DNA of 64,000 bases from positions 70,858,463 to 70,922,462 of the forward strand of contig CM048554.1 in assembly GCA_026413225.1 (NCBI GenBank). The letters are read 5' to 3'. Positions within the stretch are counted from its first letter, which is position 1; each line of letters opens with the position of its first letter. Positions 11,710 to 22,810 of the stretch are shown here, piece by piece. The position numbers and the translations under genes are program-made. Below the pieces are notes generated by a model, which ran no database searches, was not told the DNA's origin, and saw nothing but the letters and a program-made list of their open reading frames with translations. The stretch comes from Otis tarda. Lineage: Eukaryota > Chordata > Aves > Otidiformes > Otididae.

Positions 11710-14700
11710 TTTGTGTGGAAATAGCATTGTTCCTTTCAGAACAGCAGGATTTGAGGGGAGATTATTACTGTGTAAAAATTGCTGAAGTTAGAGAAACTGT
11801 GAAGGGCTTCTGAAGCCTTAAAACATTCACAGTCACACTGAAAGCTCCCCTCCACTTGCAGGTAGGTGGTTGGAAAGTTGCTTACCACTGAATTCCCAGC
11901 AACTATCATTTTTCAGAGTATTTCTCCTTTGACTAGATGATCTCCAACAGCCAACTAGAGATGGGTTCCTGGTCTATCCTTCAGCCATGTTGCTCCTAAC
12001 ACCTAGTCTCAGGACAAAGTTGACATCTCTATATTTAATAGCTATGGGCCTCGCTGATCTGAGGCTAGAAACTTTAATAACAGCCATGACAAGAGTGATG
12101 ATCAATAATATCATACATAAAAGAAAATATTCTTCTATCGCCAGCCTTTTAATACACCAGACACCTTAGAATCAATAGATTTCATTGTTTTCCATGTCAG
12201 TTCTGATTCGCTAAGCCTAAGAGAGATGGTATATAATTATTTGCTAAAACAAAAACTAGAATTTTCCCTGAAGTTTAACTGCAGAACATTTTGGAGTTCA
12301 CTGGAAGGAACAGTATTACTACTACTCTGTGCTTCCCCCTGCCCCAACAACATATTTCTGCCTTCTTCAGAGCTTCTAAATCATCAAAATACAGAAAGTG
12401 CAGTTACTTTCGTAGCCTCTGAAGATCACTGGAACTCTCAAAAGAAAATATTTCATTCTGACAATTTTAAGTCAGATTTCTTGATCAAAGAGATTGGGAT
12501 ATAAAAGCTCAAATGAACCCCCAAGCCTTTTGAGATTCACCTGTCAGTGTTCCTGGAAACATATAAACACCAGCCCTCGCTTCATCAACAGCACTCTGAA
12601 ACTCAGCCTGGGCCAAGGCTTCAAATCCAGATTGTCCCTTCTCTCATCATTCCTTGTCAGGAGATCTGAAGAAAATAAACCATAATGCCAGCTGCAGAAC
12701 TCTTGAAACTTTTCTGAACTTTCTACTTTTTGTAGCAATGTTGTCCAATTGAACAGTCCTGTAAATCACAAAAATATATTTTAGCTGATATAAGAAGAAT
12801 CCAACTTAGTGTGTACACTAGCTATTATACCACCTGTCTATGACCTGCTTATAATTGACTGTCTCATTCTAGCTCATAGCAAAAGGACAAGGTGTATATC
12901 CAATAAATAAGTTATTCCACCGCTCAAGCGTGAGGCTGCCCTATGTGGGACTGTAAAACTGTGCATGCCAAACCAATGTGTACATGAACAGGGAAAAATA
13001 AGAAGGGAAGAGAAAAGATGAAAAATACCTTAGAGAGGACGATTTTTCCATCAGTTATGGAGAAACAGTTCTTATTATGATGAGGTAACTTGAATGCCAT
13101 TCTACAAACTGCATCCTTTGAATTACACAATTCTGTGTTACACAAAAGATGACCTTTTCAGTATGCTCTGTGGGAGTTTCAGTATTCTTCATAGGAGTTT
13201 CCTGGACATTCAGACCCTTTCCCCAAAGGTTACTCTGGTTATAATCAGGAAGGAAAAAAGATGGCAAGCTATTCAACAAAACATAAAATGTCCATATATA
13301 TTCAGTGCCTTTTTATGCTTTTAATTTTTTTTTTTAATTTTATTTCAGAGCTATGCCTGTTTCCAAGAAGTGGAAACTGTTCTGTTTTTTTTGGAAGAAC
13401 CTCTGCCTACAAGAATTCATATCAGACCAATATGCATTTAACTATGTGCATTTAACAGCAAGGACTTAAGTTTGTGACAGGCTGAGTAATCTACCTGTGG
13501 CAGCAGTCTGCCACAAGCTTCTGGAGAAATTACACAAGAAGTTCTGTAATCAGCAGAATTAAAAAATCCTGCTGCACATAGCTTTATTTCAAGGTATGAT
13601 GCCTAGATATCTAATAAGGTACAAGTTTTTGATTCCTATGAGGGCAACTGAGGAACTCTGATGTCTAAAGGCTAAGCTAAGTTCTTTAGAGTAAGAGGTC
13701 AAGTGTTGAAGGGAGAATTGAGAAGGAATGATCACATTAAGTCTTTTTTCCTTTGGAAACAAGGACTAAACACCACATTTATCTAGATAGCATGTTTGCT
13801 GATAGCTAAAATGAAATACTACTTTTAAATTAAAATACACATTAATGCAAGAATTGAGATTTCATTCTTACAAAGTAGAGGAAAAAATCCACACAAACAA
13901 AACACCAACAACCCTTTCTTCTGCACTTATCCACACCAAAAACTAGGCTTGGTTGGTTTTTTTCTTTAGCAAACCTAGCTCATTGTTCATTTTTACTTTG
14001 TGCCTACTCCAGTTTCTTTCTTCAGGATTTATATTTTTGCCCTCTTGACAGTTGATCTTTCAGCTGCATATAATTTTTAAATTACACAAATTTATTTTTA
14101 CTAGACCCTTCAGACCACCACACCTTACAAAACATGAGCAAGCCATATTGCAGTCTGGAGAAAAAAAATCAAGGTGCTATAAAGCTTTTAGTTCTGGGAA
14201 TTTTATATAATTCTTTCTTTCTTCTAGCTTTCCTCCATTCCCAAATGAAATCTGTATTATTCTCACAAGTGTTTGTCGGCAACCAGAACACATCTATCAA
14301 TTTAACACTAGAGAAAAATTCATATCTACCTTTCCCAGCAATTCCCAGCCTACAGACCTGCGTCCTTTCTGAAGGACTGAACTGGATTTCTGGGTAAAGA
14401 AAAAAAGAGCCCAAAAGGGGCTCTTTTAAATTTTATTTTATTTTTTTCCAAAAGCCATCATCGTTTTCCTTCAGTTCTTTATTTTCATACTTTTGCTTCC
14501 AACTGAGACCAGTGGACAATACTTTAAATTTGTCAAAGATGTTGTTTAATTTGCTGTAAGTTAACCTCCCACACAAATAATTTTTTTCTTGGTCTTCAGT
14601 TGCCAGATGTCCTGCTTAGCACTCCTCATTTGCCTGAACATCATAGATAACCATAATCAACTCAATCTCATTCTTGTCTACAACATTTTTTTTCTCACAG

Positions 14701-17700
14701 TATAACAGACAAAATATTCAAAATTACATTTTTTTTTTTTAGCACTGAAGTTACAGAACCTTTAGTCTGTCTAAACTATTTACCTCTCCTGCTTCCTTTC
14801 TCAGTTTCTTTCACCTAGTAGTTTCTGGGTATAGTTTATGACACAAAACTGAGTTTACAATTTTAGCTCAAAAAATATCCTCCACTCACAGAAAGACAAG
14901 AATTGCCACTCATTCACAGTTAGTTACAGGAAACTAGTAAGGTGGTTTTAATTTCAATGTCAAATAATACTCAAGAAACCAGGCCACATTTCATAAACAG
15001 ATACATATAGACCCGAGAAAGAAGCTGTAACTGCTGTTAGGAATTTTACAGTATTTCTTGTGTTTCCCACGCATTTAGTATGTATACATAATACCAGCTT
15101 ATAAATACTGCATTATCTATACCAATCAACATTTTGTACAAAGAGCTTCTGTGTCTTCACAACAACTAGAAATAGAAACTCTCGTTTTTGATTACTGGAC
15201 TCAAACACAAAGAAAGAAAAGAGATATCAGATCTCATTTTCCAGTTGTATATTAGATGTAAACTTAGGTGAGTTTAATACTATTTATATCCAGTTAATAC
15301 TAACATGAGAGGGCATTCAGGCCTCCACACTTTCATAATTTTATCTCTCCCCCTGCCCCACTCCATCGCAGAACTCAAAGTAAAAAAAAAAAAAAAATTA
15401 AAAATTGCGTCTTCACTGCCCACCCAAGAAACTAAACAATTAATTTCACAAGAGCGATGCTCATTTAAAAAGCCTGGAGCAGAGTTGTACCATGAAGCGA
15501 TCTCTTAAAATCTTAAAATAAGACAAGCAACTGCTTTTAACACATACTTTCATACATCCTTTGCTGCAGTAGGTTTCTGCATCCCCCTTCCAGATACTGG
15601 GTCTCTGAGAAAGCTCTGAGCTGTTTCCTCATATTTTACCCCCTCTCTCAGGACTGCTCCCATGGAGAGCACTTAAGAATAGCACTCCTTACATCACTGT
15701 AATGAAGTAAATGAAAATTTACTAGCCACACCCAAGTACCTACCCCACAGCTAGGTACTATTAGTATTTCAACTGTAGGGCAGTTGAACGGAGATCTCCA
15801 TTTAAACACATAGTCCATTTTCCTGTCTAATACTGAATTTCTTTTCAGTTTGACAAGAGGATAATTCGTGAGAAGAACACAGATAACAATTAATGTACAA
15901 GGCAGAGTCCCATCTGCCTTTAATGACATTAAGAGATTAGATTCTGATGTGTTTATAAAGAATTACTAATAAGTTCAAATCTTCCTGCTTAAGCAAATAG
16001 TGAATTCTAATTAAGTTCATTTTCATAAAACAGTTTTCAACAAGGTCACTTTGAGTGGCAGTTGGTATCCTGTGAATGCAGAAAACACTTGGCCTGTTTA
16101 GCTGCAAATAGAAAAGTATTCTTAAAAGTAACCTGAAATAGCACACTGATCAAAAAGGAAAGATGAGATTGCTGTAACTTAATAAAGAGCAACGCCATCC
16201 ACTGGCATCATAAAGTCTTGGATACTAAACAGTCTGTGTTTGCGTAACAGACATGATATTGAGACTAATAACTAGATATTGTTTCTATAGCCACGGTTTT
16301 TAGCTCTCTGGTGAAAAGCACAAATGTAGGCAGATTAAACAGCAAACATAAGATAATGTTGAGGTAGAAAATATTAAGTGGGATTAAGAAGCAATTGATG
16401 AAGTGTTGAATTAAAAAAAAAAAAAATGCACCCAAGACTGTTAAATGTAATGATGCAGATAAAACTTCCATGTCAAAAGTCTTCTCCTGGGAGGAAGTAC
16501 TAAAGAAGTATCTCTCCATATTCACAGCTAATAGCTACTGTTTAGCAATATATCAAGTCTGAATGCACTTCCGCTGCTTCTCAGCATTCCTCCTGGCAAG
16601 CCAATTCATTTATTTCAGGAGAAAAGTGAAGATACTTTCCCCACACATATACTTAACAAACTTTACATCAGTACAGCAAAAGACCCACTCATTCAAGCAA
16701 AATACAGGATTGAGAAATCTGTTTATTATCCCAAGAATGTTCAACATCTCAGGGACCAGAAGCAGCAACACAAAGTTAGACAGGAGCTAAATCAGAAGAT
16801 AAAAGCACATGTACAACAGCGCAGTTTTTAAAATCTGTTTGCAATCCTGAGGATACAAGAAGAGAGCAAGAAGTAACAAATGACAGACAATTAATTCTCT
16901 CTTTAACTCCAGGAAGGAGCTGTCAATTACATTCAGCAACTAACCCTGGTTCTATCACCTATTCTAGCACGAACGTGGAGAAAAATTAGTAGCTGTATTT
17001 GCATCGTAATGTATTGTGCAACCAGACTGGCAGAATTCCAAACAGACACTTAATAAAACATTTTATTAGCTGTGAGTCTGAAATACTTTCAGGAGAAGTG
17101 TAAAGCCTGCATGGTGATAAACTATCATTTCAAAACAGTTCAGTTTAGACCTAAGCTCTCGATTTTGGCCGGGGGGAGAATTAGAACTGAATGCCTGCAG
17201 ATCTTTTGGGGATATGTAGGTATTTATGAAACTGTAACAAAAGTGGCTTCTCAGTGAATGTAAGCTCACCTTTCTCCTCTTCTTTTTTTTTTTTTTAATG
17301 ATGGAATGAGGAAGACTGGAGAATACAGAGTTTAAATCATGGAAAATGAGATGTAAAAAGTTCTCATAATTCGAGACAGGGAGCATGCTTTACATATTGG
17401 AGCTCACAAGTTTCAAAATACAAATTCCCTGGTGATATTTTAGTTTATTAAGTTCTAAAAGTAGAAAAGGGGCAAGAAATAAGATTAACTGAAGCATGAC
17501 AACATCACTACCACCAGCAATCACTCATCAATTGCTTGCTACCTTGTAGGTAAGAAGAGGTAACCAAGAAAAAAGGATGCTATACTGCAGAGGCAATATT
17601 TAAGTACTTGTACAGTAGTCATCACTCATTTCCACATTTTGCTGTGTCACTTAAATTGTTCACCACTACAGCATTTTTATGTGAGTTCTACATGTTCCTT

Positions 17701-18551
17701 TAAAGCCTGAGGTCATCTGCAGGGAGATAAGGGGAGGAGGTTCTTTTTTGAGGTCAGCAAAAAAACCTCTACATATGCTAAGCTACATCTCTTTCATTGT
17801 AAGGTGGTGTACTATATAGCTGGTTCCTACAAAGTACTGTAGAATTATACAAACATAAACATTTTCTCATTAGAAAGAAAAAAATATCTAAAAAGCAGTT
17901 ACCTTTTCAGATTAGATTAGTTTGTAGAGTTTAAGATCTGCCCTTTGGAATTAGTCCAAACAGCTTACATCTAGATTCCCACCCTCTCTCCTCACAGGTG
18001 AAGATTTCGCAAGGCCAGCTTCCAACTGAAGACCAAAAAGTGTTTAGAATAGGAAATGTTGAAAGGCAACAAGCTACTGGCACAGAACAGAGAAGAGAAA
18101 GATGCTGTGGGGAGAATGTTGGAAGCAGCACAACAGGAGATGAGCATTAACTCTGCAGATGCACAGTGCCAGTTGTTGGGCTTATTTCTACATTTCACTG
18201 CATCAAAGAAAAAGGTTTTGTACCCAGCTGAGTGGCAAATAAGATTGAGAACAAGCATGCAAAAAATCCTGGACTTTTAAGATACAGTTCTACTTTGAGT
18301 AAAGGAAAATAAGAAAGGAATTTTTACCCCTCAAGATTAAACCAAAGATTTAAATCATTGAAGTTCATTATAAATTTTTTTTGACCTTTACCACTGCCAT
18401 CCAATCTGAAATTAATAGCTGAAAGGACAGCTGGTGAAACTATGCTGAAGTTCATGAACTTTAATACATATCCACTGATATTTTCCCATTAGCAAGGGCT
18501 AGATCTTTAGTCTAAGACATAATACTAAGTCTCAGAGGTAAGTGTCCTTAT
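9041..18551. other. AT-rich unique DNA between the two inverted LTRs
   Basis: No gene is recognised in these 9.5 kb. Open frames are all under about 110 codons, and those checked by eye show no domain. Visible structure includes a run of 28 T at 11678-11705, a smaller A or T run near 16414 and a T run near 17283. A perfect hairpin lies at 14403-14427, and conserved-looking AT-rich text lies at about 10780-10920. Confidence 0.6.
11640..11705. repeat. T/G-rich tract ending in T28
   Basis: A low-complexity stretch of T runs broken by G and C ends in 28 uninterrupted T residues at 11678-11705. This could be the reverse-complement poly(A) tail of an old retroposed sequence, but no body of such an element is recognised beside it. 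It is more simply a microsatellite. Confidence 0.85.
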
Positions 18552-18556
18552 ATCAA
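18552..18556. repeat. Target-site duplication, left copy (ATCAA)
   Basis: ATCAA before the LTR start at 18557 is repeated exactly at 19699-19703. Confidence 0.85.
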
Positions 18557-19698
18557 TGTCGTGGTTTTGTTAGTGAGGGGGGGGCTAAGGTGGTAGCTTC
18601 TGCAGGAAACTGCTAGAAGTCGCTCCCCTTTGTTCAGTGGACTTGGCCAGGCCTAGGGCAGACCTGCTGCTGGCCAAGGTCGAGCCGATTGGTAGCAGAA
18701 TGTCCCGTGATAACGCCTCTGCGATAACGTATTTAAGAAGGGGAAAACAGAGAAAAAAAAGAGAGAAGAGAAGATGTGAAGAAGCTGAGCGGGGGCAGAG
18801 GCGCAGAGGGGGAGGCGCAGGCCTCCTGGGCCTTGCAGGCCTCACCCTCTGGCCTCTTGCCAGGCGGCCAACTGGGCCCGACTCGGCCCGGCCCGGCTGC
18901 AAGAAGTGGAGAGGAGATGAGAAGTGAATAAGATGTAAAAAGATCCTGAGAGACATCTACCACCCTGTTGTGAGGAACGGCTGCAGACACCAAGGTCAGT
19001 TCAGAAAGGAGGGGGAGGAGTAATGCGGCTCCTGGCCAAGATTCCCCTGCAGCCTGTGGTGACGACCATGGTGGAGCGGGTTGTCCCCCTGCAGCCCATG
19101 GAGGTCCACGGAGGAGCAGAGATCCACTTGGAGCCCGTGAAGGACCCCACACCGGGGGAGGTGGATGCCTGAAGGCGGCTGTGGCCCGTGGAGGGCCCGC
19201 TGGGACAGCCGTTCTGGAGAGACTGTACTCCGTGGAAGAGATGACCCACGCCGGAGCAGTTCCACGAAGGACTGTGGCCCGTGGGAGGGACCCCACGATG
19301 GAGCAGGGGAGGAATGTGAGGAGTTCTTCCCCCGACCATGAAGCAGCGGCATGAAACAACGTATGATGGACTGACTGCAACCCCCATTCCCTCTTCCCCC
19401 TGTGCCGCTCGGGGGGGGGAAGGTAGTAGAGATGGTGTTAAGCGTGGGAAGAGGGAGGGGTGGATGGAGGTTATCTTGTTCTCTGTCTCATTATCCTGCT
19501 GTTTGTAGTAATAAATGAATAGTTTTCCCCAAGTCGAGTCTGTTTTGCCCGTGACGGTAACTTTAAGGATTTCTCCCTGTCCTTATCTCAAACCTCGAGC
19601 CGTTTTTCCTTGTATTTTCTCTCCCTGTTCTCTCGGAGGGTGGGGGGAGTGAGAGAGAGACTGCGTAGTCTGGTCCTGATCAGGGCTGAACTACGACA
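18557..19698 (+). mobile_element. Solo LTR (about 1.14 kb, GC-rich family), copy 2
   Basis: It begins TGTCGTGGTTTTGTTAGTGAGG-like and ends CTGAACTACGACA, with TG...CA ends and the perfect 5-bp flanking repeat ATCAA. It is 1142 bp long and is the inverted counterpart of 7897-9035, alignable throughout. By eye roughly one base in ten differs, so the copies are not very recent and came from separate insertions. An AATAAA lies at 19510-19515, and a TATA-like CGTATTTAAG lies near 18727. The long minus-strand frame across 18733-19380 is a by-product of GC-rich composition and not a gene. There is no provirus interior; it is a solo LTR fossil. Confidence 0.9.
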
Positions 19699-19703
19699 AT
19701 CAA
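19699..19703. repeat. Target-site duplication, right copy (ATCAA)
   Basis: An exact repeat of 18552-18556 that fixes the right end of LTR copy 2 at 19698. Confidence 0.85.
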
Positions 19704-22660
19704 TAATTACACCACATGACTATTTTGGTTGGTTTTTTTTTGGGGGGGGGGTGTTATTCATTAGTTTTTGTGGGTTTGTTTGGTTTTTTTTAAACAGACA
19801 TAACTCAATGTCTGTTGGTGTCATTTTTCATTGAATACAAGAATATCCCCCAAATTCCAATTCTCATTCAAATCCAGTCTCATAAACTGCACATCTTGTT
19901 GTAACATTCATATGATGATACGCATCACTGTACCCAGCCTCCGGAACTGTGAGTCCTGCAGGGCAAAAGCACAGTGCAGCCATTCAGATAACAGTTTTTT
20001 CAAGATGAAAGTGCTTGAGTCTGTTTGAAAAGATATCTGAAAGCAGAGGTAGCAGGTGCTTGGCAGATGAAGGCAAGAAGGATTCTCCACTACTATGGAG
20101 TGGAACATGATCAAGAGGAAAGTGTTGAGGAAGAGATGCAGGTAACAGTAAGAAACAAAAGAACAAAATGTTAAAATCTAAATGGTAGGCTAATTTGCAT
20201 AGCTATAGGTGTGAAAACAAAGCTGAACCTCTCCACTTGCACCATTCCAAAGGGAGAAATACTAAATTTATAAAACTGATAGTGCAGTACTTGCATGCTA
20301 GATCACATGAAAGAAGCCCACGAGGGGACTGCAAGTGCTGCTGCATGTCACAACCCTTGTAGTGTGCTCCTTGAAACACAGGGCTCCTTCAAGGAGCAGC
20401 ACAACTCAACTCACCTCCAGGTGGCTGACAGATTCAGTCACTCCAGATTGGTTGCACCTGGCTCCTGGTGGCTTGAAGCTCCTCAGGGCATGAACCTTAA
20501 AAGACCTGATGAAGCTAAGACCTACAGATAGAACAGTAGATGTTTTATATCTGTTTGTTTATTCTTCCTTTCTCAAGTCTTTGGGCAAGAAATGAGAGAA
20601 AATAGCTTTAAGTTAAGCTATACTGATGTTCGTGTGTCAGAGGAAATCACACTTGTGCTTGAAGGCACCAAGAGCAAATTTCTGTCTTGTAAGAAAGTAA
20701 ATAAGAGGTGAAGACAAGTCCCCATGCCTGCTCAGCTCCATTAGGGGTGCAAGCCCTTTATGTTGTTACAATTATGTTCTTCACTACGTGGAAGGAGACA
20801 ACATAGGAAAAATAGAAACAGATGCAAGAATATGAAGTGAGTGTGGATGAAGAGAGTAGGAAATAACAAATGGAGCAATACTTGTTCAAATAGAACTAGA
20901 GGCCTATTAATATTAAGGTACTGCACATAGTATTATGTTCACAATAGGAAAGGCTCCCTAGGTAAGTGGAAACTTACACATGCTAAACTTTCTAACTGTA
21001 GTTAATGCCATTTTATCATTGTTAAAGAAGTGAGAGTCCCTAGATAAATAAGAACATCTGATTGGAAGCTTTTTTTTTTCAAACACCTACATAAGTTATA
21101 TTAACACTTCAGTAAATCTCCAGGGCAAACCTAAACACCTACTGAAATTCAAGAAGGATTGTACTTTACTGATAGAATTGAGAAATAAGTTAGACACCAC
21201 ATACAGCCCCTCCAAGTCTTCACTGTGCCATCTTGTAACATCAAGGAGACAAGAAGGGGATAGAGGTTTCAAGAAAGAACTAGTACAGCTGTTGACTTGC
21301 AAGTAAACTCCTCAATACCACACATGACATTTGTCATAAGAGTTATGAACTGCTTCAGATTATCTCACTGTACTTTGATGAAAGAAGAGCATTAACTCAG
21401 CTAATGCGCTGGCTACATTCCAGCTCTGATAATTACATTCTCAATACTTAAATCTCCATTGCCATTTTTACTGGCTGTAATATGTTATATTCATTTGCTT
21501 AAGTATCATCATACTATCTGAACACCTTCTAAATGCCCTTAAACTTGTTCTGTGAAGACACGGGTCCTCTTAGGAGGCATGGGTTGTTGCTTTGCTCACT
21601 GAAATGAGACTTGGAAGAGGTACTCCAAGATATAGTACAGTAAGACCTATTGTCTGTATTTAAACATGCATGTGGAAGCTCTGGTGAGCATCCTTTGCTA
21701 AAAGACACTGTAACTACTAGATTAGATTTGTTTGGGACATACATGGTCCATACATGGCTCTAAATCAGTTTGTGAGTAAAGCTTCCACCTCCTTCATGAA
21801 GTGACAAAGATGAAAACAACATGAAAAGCTTTTTACCTGGTGTCAGCCACACCTGTACAGCTGAAATGGCTGCAACCACTAGACAGTAGAGGGCTCAGTG
21901 CCCCATGCAAGTAATTTTTATTTATCTAAAAAGATATCTCTAGTTTGTTCACTGTATGTTAACTCTAAAAGAACAATGTAGGTTCACAAGCAGCATCCTT
22001 ATGATCACGCAGTGCCCCACTGGTGCTCATAGAGCCACCATTTTTTTTTGCTTTCATATCACAGCAGTTATTTCTCTGTGTCATTTCACTGTGCACTCTG
22101 GACCAAATGGTGTGGGTCATCACTAATTCAGAAACCATGATTTTTTTTTTCTTTAGCTAGTCTGTTGGATGCAACAGAAAAGTTATTGCTTCTAATCTCT
22201 GTATTGGGTTTTGATTAGGGTTTGATTTTGTTTTGTTTCTGCCCAGAGAAACAAACTAGAAAACTGCAATTAATAAATGACATTCTTTCCCATTGAACAC
22301 AGTTTTGAGGTCTCAGTGTAAGACACCAAGTCCATATTGATCCCTGGTCCCATCAAATATTCAGAACTGTTTAAGACTCCAAAGGTAAACATACCCTGCT
22401 CTGCCTAGATATTTCTCACATTGCTAGAATGAAGTGTGGCCATTAGAAGAGTTAATGGAGTTCTGATCAAAAATACACTGGAACCACTATATCAGAAACA
22501 GCAGAAAATGGAGAAACTGAGGAATAAAGTAATCTGACATAACTAGTAGAGTAGGAGAGCTTTTAAGTACCGTTCATTAGAGTTTGACTTGTGCCCCGAA
22601 GCATGATGACTTATCTTTCTTTTGAAAAGACAGAGAGACTCTTTAAAAAATACTTTATAT

Positions 22661-22810
22661 AGATAACAATATTCACAGCTGTGTAAAACTGTACCTGTAA
22701 TGATGTTATTACAGTGAGTTTTATGGTTTAATTATGCACTGGGTTAAAGTAGTTCCTTTTAAATGTAATGCATGTCAGTTTCAGTGAATTTTTCCATGTT
22801 ATTGTGTTAC
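22661..22810. other. Possible conserved non-coding element
   Basis: A stretch without repeats or homopolymers, with balanced AT-rich text, the palindromic word TGTAATGATGTTATTACA at its centre and homeodomain-like core words (TTAATTATGCA). This texture is typical of vertebrate conserved non-coding elements, but conservation itself is not visible in one sequence. Confidence 0.2.

Noticed and set aside
14403-14427. Perfect 10-bp hairpin followed by a T-rich stretch, resembling a bacterial intrinsic terminator
   Set aside because: AAAAGAGCCC pairs with GGGCTCTTTT and T runs follow, but the window is vertebrate DNA with no upstream gene, so termination by this mechanism is not expected.
18733-19380. 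Minus-strand open frame of 215 codons and overlapping frames in the LTR
   Set aside because: It lies wholly inside a solo LTR. Several long frames overlap on the same strand because the sequence is GC-rich and repetitive; no protein domain is seen.
7897-19698. A provirus bounded by the two LTR copies
   Set aside because: The copies are in opposite orientation, have different flanking duplications and enclose AT-rich DNA with no gag, pol or env signal.
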